DNA of 64,000 nucleotides from Caldilineaceae bacterium. Lineage in GTDB: Bacteria > Chloroflexota > Anaerolineae > Caldilineales > Caldilineaceae. The stretch covers positions 1 to 64,000 of the forward strand of contig JAJDTL010000045.1 in NCBI GenBank assembly GCA_022827195.1, read 5' to 3'. A program made the position numbers and the translations under genes. Below, one piece after another: positions 43,117 through 50,960 of the stretch. Under the pieces are notes generated by a model, which ran no database searches, had not been told where the DNA came from, and was given only the letters and a program-made list of their open reading frames with translations. Positions within the stretch are counted from its first letter, which is position 1, and each line of letters begins with the position of its first letter.

Positions 43117-44121
43117 ATGAAAAAGCTGTTGCTCATCGTCTTGATCGTGGTGTTTCTCGCTGGCATTGCTGTGCCGCTCTATGCCCAGGACGACTTGACC
43201 CTCGAAGGGCTGGCGCAAAAAGTTGAGGCCCTTGTGGAGCTACTGACTTCAATGTCCGACCGGCTGACCGCCTACGAAGAGAGGTTGGCCATTCTGGAGG
43301 CGACCGATACGCCGACGCCTACACCGACAGCATCGCCGACTGCCACTCCGACACCGACAGCACCGCCAACGCCGACGGCCACGCCAACGCCCGATTCGGC
43401 CACGGTGACCATCACGAGACGGATGAATGTGCGCGCCGGTCCGGGTACCAACTATCCAATCGTAGGCCAGGCCGTAGCCGGCAGCCAGTACCCCATCTCC
43501 GGCAAGAATCCCGCCGGAACCTGGTGGCAAATCATCTATGGCGGGCAATTTGCCTGGGTCTACAGCCCGCTGGTGACCGCAACTAATCCCCACATCGTGC
43601 AGGCGGCCTCCTTCATCCCGACACCGCCGCCGCCTCCTACGCCCGTACCCCCGACCCCGATCCCACCGACTCCTGTACCCCAGGCGGCGGCGCCGTCTCC
43701 ATCGGATCCCTGCGCGGGCATCGGCGGCGACGGCTGCAAATTCAGGTTACGCAATACCGATCTGAGGCACAACAGCGGAAGCGAGCTCAAGCTCTTCGTC
43801 GGCTTCGTCCATGAAGGACGCGGCGATGAGGTTCAGGGCATCGGGGGCAGCTACTACGTCGAGCTACACAAGGACGGGGTCCATGTCTCGGCCGTGGACC
43901 ACACAACCCGTGGTCAGAACCATACACATCATGGACCTCAGGGCAACAAGTACAACTACCTGAAGGCCGTACCACTCAGCCAGGTTCCAGGCGGAAATGT
44001 GGACGGAAACTATCGAGTTTTCGTCAGAGATGGCAACGGTGAACGGGACAGCCATGACTTCTCCTTTACTGTGACTGGAGGGCATGGAGAAGTCTGGCTG
44101 ATATTTGCCCAGAACAATTGA
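43117..44121 (+). CDS. Secreted bacterial SH3-domain protein with TPTP linker, paralog 1
   Basis: 334 aa. Sec signal peptide about 1-23 (cleavage near LYAQ), a short coiled coil (26-63, KVEALVELLTSMSDRLTAYEERLAIL), a Thr/Pro linker (64-92), a bacterial SH3 domain (about 96-155, MNVRAGPGTNYPIVGQ to WVYSPLV), a second Pro-rich linker and a distinct C-terminal beta-rich domain. Such proteins tether to the cell wall or surface polymers. ATG 43117 is preferred over the longer frame because it begins a clean signal peptide and has GGGGA upstream. The N-terminal 160 residues closely match paralog 2; the C-terminal domains do not. Confidence 0.88.
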   Translation: MKKLLLIVLIVVFLAGIAVPLYAQDDLTLEGLAQKVEALVELLTSMSDRLTAYEERLAILEATDTPTPTPTASPTATPTPTAPPTPTATPTPDSATVTITRRMNVRAGPGTNYPIVGQAVAGSQYPISGKNPAGTWWQIIYGGQFAWVYSPLVTATNPHIVQAASFIPTPPPPPTPVPPTPIPPTPVPQAAAPSPSDPCAGIGGDGCKFRLRNTDLRHNSGSELKLFVGFVHEGRGDEVQGIGGSYYVELHKDGVHVSAVDHTTRGQNHTHHGPQGNKYNYLKAVPLSQVPGGNVDGNYRVFVRDGNGERDSHDFSFTVTGGHGEVWLIFAQNN

Positions 44122-44139
44122 GATGGGATTACCGGCGGG

Positions 44140-44215
44140 AGGTCAAAGGCGATACAACACCGTTGAGAAACGAAGAGACGGCTGAAATAACAATCAGCTC
44201 TCAACGGTCTGACCT
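44140..44215 (+). ncRNA. Nested-stem RNA structure between the SH3 genes
   Basis: Three nested perfect stems: AGGTCA (44140) with TGACCT (44210); CCGTTGAGA (44160) with TCTCAACGG (44199); GCTGA (44181) with TCAGC (44194). Unpaired strands of 14 and 12 bases on one side give it an asymmetric shape. It may end the first transcript or act in the leader of the second gene. No known RNA family is recognised. Confidence 0.45.
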
Positions 44216-44313
44216 CTCCGACTACATCCTGTTTGCATGGCCTTTCTTCTGTACTTTGAACCGGGCCAGCGTGAGTCCAATCCGAGAAACGCAGCAAGAA
44301 TCGGGGCAACAAC

Positions 44314-45267
44314 ATGAAAAAGTCAATTCTGTTACTGCTGATCACAGTATGTCTCATTGGCGTCGCAGCTCCACTCTACGCCCAGGACGAGCTGACGCTC
44401 GAAGCCTTGGCCGCTAAGGTGGAGGCTATGGTAGAGCTCGTGACCACAATGTCGGACCGCGTCAACTCTTTCGAGCAGCGGCTGGCCATCCTGGAGGCGA
44501 CCGACACGCCCACGCCAACGGCGACCGCGACGCCCACTGCCACACCGACGCCGACCGTGTCGCCTACGCCCACAGCCTCACCAACGCCCGATTCGCCCAC
44601 CGTCACGATGACGAGGCAGATGAACGTGCGCGCAGGCCCGGGAACGAACTATCCAATCGTGGGCCAGGCTGCGCCCGGCTCCCAGTACCCCATCTCCGGC
44701 AAGAACCCCGCCGGCGGTTGGTGGCAAATCATCTACAATGGCCAGTACGCCTGGGTTTACAGTCCGCTGGTGACGGCTACGAACCCGGGGCTTGTGCAGG
44801 TCGCATCCTTTATCCCGACGCCCCCACCGACTCCGATTCCGCCGACAGCAACACCGGTCCCGCCCGCGCCGACCCAACCCCCGTCAACGGGACACGCGTA
44901 CTCGCTCATCGGCACCGGGACCTGCAACCGAAACGACCAGCAGACCTACTTCGAAGGCAAGATGTATGACAGGAACAACAACCTGATGAACGGCGTCTGT
45001 CTGCACGTTTCCTTCAGCGGACCCCGCAACACCAAGTGCACCGGCTGTGGCAAACCGACCGGCCACTGGGGCTTCTCCCCCTTTGGCGGCCGTGCCCCTT
45101 CAGGCACACATGTTGAAATCTGGGTCGTGCACTGCCCTGGCGGCGGCTGGGACGAATCGAGAACTGCGTCGAAGGAATTCTCCAATCTGACCCGCTTGTC
45201 GCCAACCTGGGGCAGGACCATTACCGATAGCGTCGCCTGCACAGAAATCACCTTCAAGCAGAACTAA
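44314..45267 (+). CDS. Secreted bacterial SH3-domain protein with TPTP linker, paralog 2
   Basis: 317 aa, same plan as its neighbour: signal peptide (1-24, ending LYAQ), coiled coil, Thr/Pro linker, SH3 domain (MNVRAGPGTNYPIVGQ to WVYSPLVTATN), Pro-rich linker. The C-terminal domain (about 195-317) is different: it has six Cys including CTGCG and a TGHWGFSPFG segment, which suggests disulfides or an immunoglobulin-like fold. The near-identity of the N-terminal parts points to duplication with domain exchange at the C-terminus. Followed by a terminator-like hairpin. Confidence 0.88.
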   Translation: MKKSILLLLITVCLIGVAAPLYAQDELTLEALAAKVEAMVELVTTMSDRVNSFEQRLAILEATDTPTPTATATPTATPTPTVSPTPTASPTPDSPTVTMTRQMNVRAGPGTNYPIVGQAAPGSQYPISGKNPAGGWWQIIYNGQYAWVYSPLVTATNPGLVQVASFIPTPPPTPIPPTATPVPPAPTQPPSTGHAYSLIGTGTCNRNDQQTYFEGKMYDRNNNLMNGVCLHVSFSGPRNTKCTGCGKPTGHWGFSPFGGRAPSGTHVEIWVVHCPGGGWDESRTASKEFSNLTRLSPTWGRTITDSVACTEITFKQN

Positions 45268-45304
45268 GCAGGGTTCCGCCGAAGAACAGGCTCAGTTTGC
45301 CGTC

Positions 45305-45341
45305 GAACGCCGGGGAGCAGTTCAAACGCTCCTCGGCGTTC
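45305..45341 (+). terminator. Hairpin terminator after the SH3 genes
   Basis: GAACGCCGGGGAGC (45305-45318) and GCTCCTCGGCGTTC (45328-45341) form a 14-bp stem with one G-T pair and a nine-base loop. The T-rich tail is poor, so termination may be partial or Rho-aided. It lies 38 bp after the stop. Confidence 0.65.
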
Positions 45342-45468
45342 TGCCTTGAGTCTTGCCGACCAGTCTATCAACTGACTTTCGCAAGCATCCGGAGCCCCCC
45401 CCTTGTACAGCAGAAATGCCCAGCCTTTCTCCTCGACCGACCCCCGTAGCCCGCCGGATTTTCAGCGC

Positions 45469-45497
45469 TTGCCATACCAGCCCGAAACAAATATAAT
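45469..45497 (+). promoter_or_regulatory. Sigma-70-type promoter for the permease/binding-protein operon
   Basis: TTGCCA (45469-45474), a 17-bp spacer and a perfect TATAAT (45492-45497), 43 bp before ATG 45540. Confidence 0.7.
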
Positions 45498-45539
45498 TCC
45501 TGCCAATTCCTCTCCCCTTCAGGTGCAAGAGGTTCGGAA

Positions 45540-46451
45540 ATGGCGACTACCGTGACAGGCGGCGTTTCGAGTACAACCGACGCTCGTAGCCTTCGCCGCA
45601 AGGCCGAAAGAACGCGCGCCTTGGAACGTTCGGTCATTCACGTCATTCTACTGGTCGGCTCCATTACCATGCTCTTCCCCCTATACTGGATGATTTCCAC
45701 CTCTCTCAAGCCCCAGCACGAGGTATTTCTCCTTCCCCCTACGTGGTTCCCTAGCGACTTCCAGTGGATCCACTACCGCCAGGCCTTTGTCGACTACTTC
45801 AGCTTTGCCCAATACGGCACCAATACGATGATCATCACCCTCGGCGTCCTGGTGGGCCGGCTGTTGAGCGCGTCGCTCGTAGCCTTCGGTTTCGCCCGCA
45901 TCCGTTTTATTGGGCGCGATGTCATCTTCATCCTCGTGCTGAGCACCATGATGGTCCCCGGGCAGGTCACCATCATTCCGCTCTACATCCTCTTCAAAGA
46001 TCTTGGATGGCTGAATACATTTTACCCGCTCATCGTCCCGTCCTGGTTCGGCGGCGGCGCCTTCTTCATCTTCCTCCTGCGCCAGTTCATTCTCACCATC
46101 AACCCGGAGCTCGACGATGCCGCCCGCATAGACGGCTGCGGATGGCTGGGCATCTACGGCCGCATCACAATGCCCCTCATCAAGCCCGCCCTGGCCGCTG
46201 TTGCCATTTTTTCCTTTCTGGGGACCTGGAACGACTTCTTCGGCCCTCTTATCTTCCTCCGCAGCCGTGACATGCTCACCCTCGCGGTGGGCCTCCACTT
46301 CATGGCCACTGCGGCATCGTCCTCGGTTCGCCCCAACCTCCCCCACCTGATGGCCGGCTCGACGATGATTCTGATACCGCCGCTGCTCGTCTTCTTCTTT
46401 GCGCAACGCTACTTTATACAAGGGGTTACTTTTTCCGGCATTAAGGGCTAA
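45540..46451 (+). CDS. Carbohydrate ABC transporter permease (MalG type)
   Basis: 303 aa, first helix about 38-58, EAA loop LDDAARIDGCGWLGIYGRITMP and RYFIQGVTFSGIKG C-terminus. Gene order is unusual: this MalG-type gene comes before the binding protein (46544) and the MalF-type gene (47958), whereas the other systems here begin with the binding protein. AGAGG precedes ATG 45540. Confidence 0.93.
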   Translation: MATTVTGGVSSTTDARSLRRKAERTRALERSVIHVILLVGSITMLFPLYWMISTSLKPQHEVFLLPPTWFPSDFQWIHYRQAFVDYFSFAQYGTNTMIITLGVLVGRLLSASLVAFGFARIRFIGRDVIFILVLSTMMVPGQVTIIPLYILFKDLGWLNTFYPLIVPSWFGGGAFFIFLLRQFILTINPELDDAARIDGCGWLGIYGRITMPLIKPALAAVAIFSFLGTWNDFFGPLIFLRSRDMLTLAVGLHFMATAASSSVRPNLPHLMAGSTMILIPPLLVFFFAQRYFIQGVTFSGIKG

Positions 46452-46543
46452 CGCCCACATCCTATCTGAATTTCTGTCTACAAGCCTTCTTTCGTAGTTC
46501 ATAGATGTTTCACAGTTCATTCTTCACAACGGAGGAGACAACA

Positions 46544-47863
46544 ATGTCGAACAAGCGATTTAGCCGCAGACAACTCCTGCGCGGAGCGGCAGTGGTTGGC
46601 GCCAGCGTTCCCTTCCTGCAGGCCTGCGGCGGCGGACCGGAACCAGCAGCAGAAGCTGATTCTGGCTCTGAAGCCGCCGAACCCAGCATGGAGAAGACCA
46701 CCGTTCGCTACGCCCAGGTAATCGGCCCTCTGGACAAGCAAGTCGACATGTTCAACGAGCAGAGCGACACTGTCCACGTCGAATTCGAGTTGGTTCCCTG
46801 GGGCGAACACGCCGACAAGCTCCTGATCGATGTCGCCGCCGGCACCGCCCCCGACCTCTGGTTCATCGGCGGCCCCTGGTGGATTCAGATCAAGCGCAAG
46901 AAAGTTGCCCTCTCCATCAGCGAGTTCCTGGCCAACGATCCGGACGTGGTCATGGACGATTTCGAATTCCCCGCCGACAGCGACTGGGGTATGCTCGACG
47001 GCGATATTTACGGCCTGCCCACAAACTCTGTCATCCTGCGCGGACTCGCCTACAGCGAGGACCGCTTCGCAGAGGCCGGACTTGACCTGCCTAACGACGA
47101 GTGGACTTTCGCCGACGTGGCCGCGGCCGGACCGCAGCTCAACCGCGGCGAAGAGTCTTATGCAATGACCGCCCCCCTTCTGGCCGGCGACCTCTATCTC
47201 ACCACCATCTGGCAGAACGGCGGCCAGATTATCAGCGAAGACGAGACCAAGTGTCTGCTCGACCAGCCCGAAGCCGTCGAAGCCGTCGAACAGCTCGTGG
47301 CTTGGACTGAATTCTCCATGAAACCCGGCCAGCATGCGGCTCTCGGCGACTTCCCCACTGCCAGCGGTAAGATCGCCATGTGGCCGATGGTCCTGGCCGA
47401 CTGGGACACCTGGCTGAAGGTCACCGCCAACGACGAAACCAACCAGTGGATGACCTGGTGGCCAAGCCTCACCAATCCGCCCGTGAGAAATGTCTACGCC
47501 GGCAGCGTCCACATGGAGGCCATCTGGTCACAGTCCGAAAACATTGACGCCGCCTGGGAATTCTTCATTTGGAGAGCCATCAACCAGGACTCCCTCGACT
47601 ACCAGATCACCCTCTTCCCAATCAACTATCGCATGGACGCGACGGTCAGGAGCGCCATCACCAACGAACGCCAGGCCGCCTTCCTGACACTTCACCTGCC
47701 GATCACCGATCTCTCCACCGGCGAATACTGGGGCCCCAGTACCACAGAGATCCTGAACGCCTTCCGCTCTGAGTATGAGCTTGCCGTCCTGGGCGAGAAG
47801 ACCGGCAAGGAAGCGATGGAATCCGCCACTGCTGCGATCGACGTGATTCTGGAAGACGCCTAA
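46544..47863 (+). CDS. ABC transporter sugar-binding lipoprotein (family 1)
   Basis: 439 aa from ATG 46544, which has GGAGGAG seven bases upstream; a frame open to 46505 is ignored. The N-terminus carries a Tat motif (SRRQLLRG) and lipobox LQAC, followed by Gly/Pro/Ala/Glu-rich linker. The body is a family-1 sugar-binding fold (HADKLLIDVAAGTAPDLWFI). Acts with the permeases at 45540 and 47958. Confidence 0.93.
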   Translation: MSNKRFSRRQLLRGAAVVGASVPFLQACGGGPEPAAEADSGSEAAEPSMEKTTVRYAQVIGPLDKQVDMFNEQSDTVHVEFELVPWGEHADKLLIDVAAGTAPDLWFIGGPWWIQIKRKKVALSISEFLANDPDVVMDDFEFPADSDWGMLDGDIYGLPTNSVILRGLAYSEDRFAEAGLDLPNDEWTFADVAAAGPQLNRGEESYAMTAPLLAGDLYLTTIWQNGGQIISEDETKCLLDQPEAVEAVEQLVAWTEFSMKPGQHAALGDFPTASGKIAMWPMVLADWDTWLKVTANDETNQWMTWWPSLTNPPVRNVYAGSVHMEAIWSQSENIDAAWEFFIWRAINQDSLDYQITLFPINYRMDATVRSAITNERQAAFLTLHLPITDLSTGEYWGPSTTEILNAFRSEYELAVLGEKTGKEAMESATAAIDVILEDA

Positions 47864-47883
47864 TTCCCGGCGATGATTGCACA

Positions 47884-47919
47884 CGAGATTGGCGGTGGTA
47901 TTTTTAGCCGCCAATCTCG
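47884..47919 (+). promoter_or_regulatory. Intercistronic stem-loop after a solute-binding-protein gene
   Basis: CGAGATTGGCGG (47884) and CCGCCAATCTCG (47908) are perfect 12-bp complements around a 12-base T-rich loop, 20 bp after the binding-protein stop and ahead of the MalF-type permease. Confidence 0.8.
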
Positions 47920-47957
47920 CAAACACTAAACTACCCACGACAGTCCGAGGTTCCGTC

Positions 47958-48896
47958 ATGGCAGCAACGGTCAGCGCAGCAGCACCGATCGGCCGCAAAC
48001 GGCGCATGAGCCGCACCGAACTCTTCGAAAACATAGCCGGCTTTCTCTTCATCAGCCCCTGGATTTTTGGATTCCTCGCATTCGAGTTCGGCCCTTTGAT
48101 CGCGGCCGGCTATCTGAGCCTGACCAAGTATGACATCCTTACACCGCCCAGATTTGCCGGCCTGGCAAACTTCGACAAAATGTTCACCCGCGACCCGCTC
48201 TTCTGGAAAAGCTTGTGGGTGACCGCCATCTACTCATTGAGCGTCGTCTTCCTCGGTGTCATCCTCGGTGTCATGCTGGCCGTGCTCCTTAACCAGAGAA
48301 TCCGCGGCATGTCCCTTTATCGGACGGTCTACTATCTGCCCGCTGTCGTTTCCGGCGTGGCCGTCGCCTACATGTGGTCCTGGGTCTTTCGCCCCGAAGC
48401 CGGCATTATCAACTACGGCTTGAGCCTCATCGGCATCACCGGGCCCAATTGGCTCTTCAGTACCACCTGGACGCTGCCGGCCTTTGTCATCATGAGCCTG
48501 TGGGCCGTTGGCGGCGGCATGGTGCTCTATCTTGCCGGCCTTCAGGGTGTTCCGACACAGCTCTACGAAGCCGCATCCCTCGATGGCGCCACACGCTGGG
48601 CCTCGTTCTGGAACGTCACCCTGCCCATGATCTCGCCGGTAATCTTCTTCAACTTCATCATCGGAATCATCGGCTCCTTCCAGGTTTTTACCAGCGCTTT
48701 CGTCATTACCAAGGGCGGCCCGGCCAACTCCACCCTCTTCTTCGTCCTCTATCTCTACCGCCACGCCTTCGAAAACTTCAAGATGGGCTACGCCGCCGCG
48801 CTGGGCATGATTCTCTTTCTCGTCATCATGACGCTGACCATTATTTCATTCCGCCTCTCCAACCGGCTCGTCTACTACGAGGGGCGGGTTACTTGA
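47958..48896 (+). CDS. Carbohydrate ABC transporter permease (MalF type)
   Basis: 312 aa from ATG 47958; a longer frame from 47877 runs through the stem-loop and is rejected. Helix at about 22-42, EAA loop YEAASLDGATRWASFWNVTLP and SAFVITKGGPANSTLFF segment. Completes the system started at 45540; a PhyH pair follows after 77 bp on the same strand. Confidence 0.92.
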   Translation: MAATVSAAAPIGRKRRMSRTELFENIAGFLFISPWIFGFLAFEFGPLIAAGYLSLTKYDILTPPRFAGLANFDKMFTRDPLFWKSLWVTAIYSLSVVFLGVILGVMLAVLLNQRIRGMSLYRTVYYLPAVVSGVAVAYMWSWVFRPEAGIINYGLSLIGITGPNWLFSTTWTLPAFVIMSLWAVGGGMVLYLAGLQGVPTQLYEAASLDGATRWASFWNVTLPMISPVIFFNFIIGIIGSFQVFTSAFVITKGGPANSTLFFVLYLYRHAFENFKMGYAAALGMILFLVIMTLTIISFRLSNRLVYYEGRVT

Positions 48897-48973
48897 ACCG
48901 GATGCACCAGTAAGAATTCACTGATTCCCTGCAATGCCATCAGCAAGTAACTAACTATGGAAGGAATAGAAGA

Positions 48974-49771
48974 ATGCTGACCGAAGAACAAATGGCACAC
49001 TTTCACGCCCTGGGCTTTGTAAGAGTGGAAGGCGCGCTTACCCCTGAGGAAGTCGACGAATTCTCCTGGCGCTTCGACGCCATCATAAATCGCGGCGAAA
49101 CGCAAGGAGACGAATCCGAGCCTGGCGCGCGCATCTTCCCTGACGGTCACCGCGTAATCCTCCCCTTGATCGAAGCAGACCCCCACTTCTACCAGTTGTT
49201 GGACCACCCAAACCTCGCAGCCATCGCTGAAGACCTGCTCGGCGAAGACTGCATCTACTTCGGCAGTTCAGATGGTCAGATCCATGACGGCGACACTGCT
49301 TGGCACCGTGACGGCGGCTCGCCCGGCCCGGCCGTAGAGGCAAAGTTGACCTTCTATCTGGATGAAGTAGCACCCGGCGAGGGCTGCCTTAGCTTCATCC
49401 CCGGCAGTCATCTCTGGCCCCTCCACTACAACGATCTCGAAAAGTATATCGACCAAAAGGTCCTGGGCTACTCCATGCAGGACTTTCCCGGTCGCTACGA
49501 CCTTCCCGCAGAAAAAGGCGACGTGATCGTCTTCCAGACCCGTATCTGGCACTCGTCCTGGGGCGGCGGCGCCAATCGCCGCCAAATGGCCTGGATGATG
49601 CGCACCGCGCCCCGTATGCAATGGGAGACCGATCGAATCGCCGAATTCCTGAAGTGGTATTCTGCGAAGTGGTCCAGAAAGACCGGCCGGCTCGTTACGG
49701 ACCGCCTCTTCGAAACAGCAGACGAGCGGCGAATGAAGAAGATTCAGCTGCTCAAAGATCTCGGCGCCTAG
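48974..49771 (+). CDS. Phytanoyl-CoA dioxygenase (PhyH) family protein
   Basis: 265 aa. His111/Asp113 (AWHRDGG) and His193 (RIWHSSWGG), with Arg202/203 for 2-oxoglutarate. GGAAGGA lies upstream of ATG 48974. It shares the transcription direction of the ABC operon before it, so hydroxylation of the imported compound is possible. Followed 34 bp later by another PhyH gene. Confidence 0.9.
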   Translation: MLTEEQMAHFHALGFVRVEGALTPEEVDEFSWRFDAIINRGETQGDESEPGARIFPDGHRVILPLIEADPHFYQLLDHPNLAAIAEDLLGEDCIYFGSSDGQIHDGDTAWHRDGGSPGPAVEAKLTFYLDEVAPGEGCLSFIPGSHLWPLHYNDLEKYIDQKVLGYSMQDFPGRYDLPAEKGDVIVFQTRIWHSSWGGGANRRQMAWMMRTAPRMQWETDRIAEFLKWYSAKWSRKTGRLVTDRLFETADERRMKKIQLLKDLGA

Positions 49772-49805
49772 TGCACAGCGGTCACTTCACCTAGGAGCAA
49801 CCGAA

Positions 49806-50639
49806 ATGGACTTAGAGAAGCACCTGACCGACCTAGATCAGGACGGATTCACGGTCATTCCCGACGCGCTTTCACAGCAGGAAGTGAGCGTCACGCTCCA
49901 GGCCGTCAAGGACCTGCTAGAGGAGGAGCGCGAGGTCGCTCTTGGCACCGGCACCCAGTCGGACAACCTTCTCACCTCGCACACAATCACCGGCAAGCAT
50001 CCTGTCTTCTACGAATTCTTCCTCAACCCGCCCACGATGAACGTCGTCCGCAAAATGATCGGCGACGACGCCCTCCTCTATGATGCCAACATCCGTATCC
50101 CGATGCCGACCGGCGCGGCAAACCCCCGCCAGGGCTTCCAACTCCACGTCGATCGAGAGGACTACACCGTTGTCCCCTTTGTCGGCGGCAAACATTTCCC
50201 CATGGCGATGAACGTCACCTGGTGCCTGGTCGATTTCACCATCAATAACGGTGCGACGCTGCTTTGGCCCGGCTCGCATAACTCTTGCATCGTGCCCGAA
50301 CCCGAAAGCAGACCGCCAGGTTACATCTGCGCCGAAGCCCCCGCCGGCTCGGCCGTCATCTGGGACGCCGCCATCTGGCACGCCAGCGGCATCAACTGCA
50401 GCGACAGCCCACGCTACGCCGTGCTGGCCTACTACATCCGCTATTGGATGCGAGGCAAGACCGACAGCCTGCGCTTTATCCCGCCCGACGTGCGACCGAT
50501 TCTGTCGGAAGAAGCAAAGCACCTGCTCGGCTTTCGCCCTGCGCCGCCCGACTACTCAGACGTCAAAGCGCTCAGTCCCGAGCGGCTTGCCTCTCTTTCT
50601 GTCCAGGAGAAAAAAGTTCTCGGTTTTGCTGTTTACTAG
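49806..50639 (+). CDS. Phytanoyl-CoA dioxygenase (PhyH) family protein
   Basis: 277 aa. The HxD motif is HVD (His114, Asp116: LHVDRED), and the distal His is 192 (IWHASGINC) with Arg203 after it. AGGAG precedes ATG 49806. It differs from its tandem neighbour around the metal site, so the pair probably acts on different positions or substrates. Tail of the ABC-PhyH operon. Confidence 0.9.
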   Translation: MDLEKHLTDLDQDGFTVIPDALSQQEVSVTLQAVKDLLEEEREVALGTGTQSDNLLTSHTITGKHPVFYEFFLNPPTMNVVRKMIGDDALLYDANIRIPMPTGAANPRQGFQLHVDREDYTVVPFVGGKHFPMAMNVTWCLVDFTINNGATLLWPGSHNSCIVPEPESRPPGYICAEAPAGSAVIWDAAIWHASGINCSDSPRYAVLAYYIRYWMRGKTDSLRFIPPDVRPILSEEAKHLLGFRPAPPDYSDVKALSPERLASLSVQEKKVLGFAVY

Positions 50640-50960
50640 AGCTTGACGCGCATACAGCCGCCTTCCGAACTGCGCTGGAATCGGGTTATCCTGCAGAAGG
50701 CCGGGAACAGCCATTTCAGTCCCATTGGCGCGGTTCAAAAGCGCCGTCGATCACCTCCTTTCGCCGCGTGCGCAGACGTCAAGCGCGGAACATCCAGAGC
50801 GTTCCTTACCAAGAAGGGAGCGAGTCCGACACGCTTCCGAATAGAGTCAAGTCAGCTTTCCGTTCCCGTGTACCAGCAGGCGTTCGGACGGGCTCCGCGC
50901 GGAGCCCCGAAAAATAGGCCGGTTTTCGCCCCTGAATGGTTCCCATAAGGAGGGAAACTC
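50640..50960. other. 321-bp spacer before the second binding-protein operon
   Basis: No supported gene on either strand. It contains a 14-nt stretch (GATCACCTCCTTTC, 50749-50762) that equals the conserved 3' end of 16S rRNA, and a perfect palindrome at 50890-50907. The promoter for the binding-protein gene at 50961 must lie here, but I cannot place it. Confidence 0.6.
50890..50907. promoter_or_regulatory. Perfect 18-bp palindrome upstream of a binding-protein gene
   Basis: GGGCTCCGCGCGGAGCCC is self-complementary and ends about 53 bp before ATG 50961. Could be an operator for a LacI-type repressor or a leader stem. Confidence 0.5.

Noticed and set aside
47877-47957. A longer N-terminus for the MalF-type permease
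   Set aside because: The extra 27 codons lie in the stem-loop, and ATG 47958 gives the normal permease length.
50749-50762. A fragment of a 16S rRNA gene
   Set aside because: Only 14 bases match; the flanks are unrelated to rRNA.
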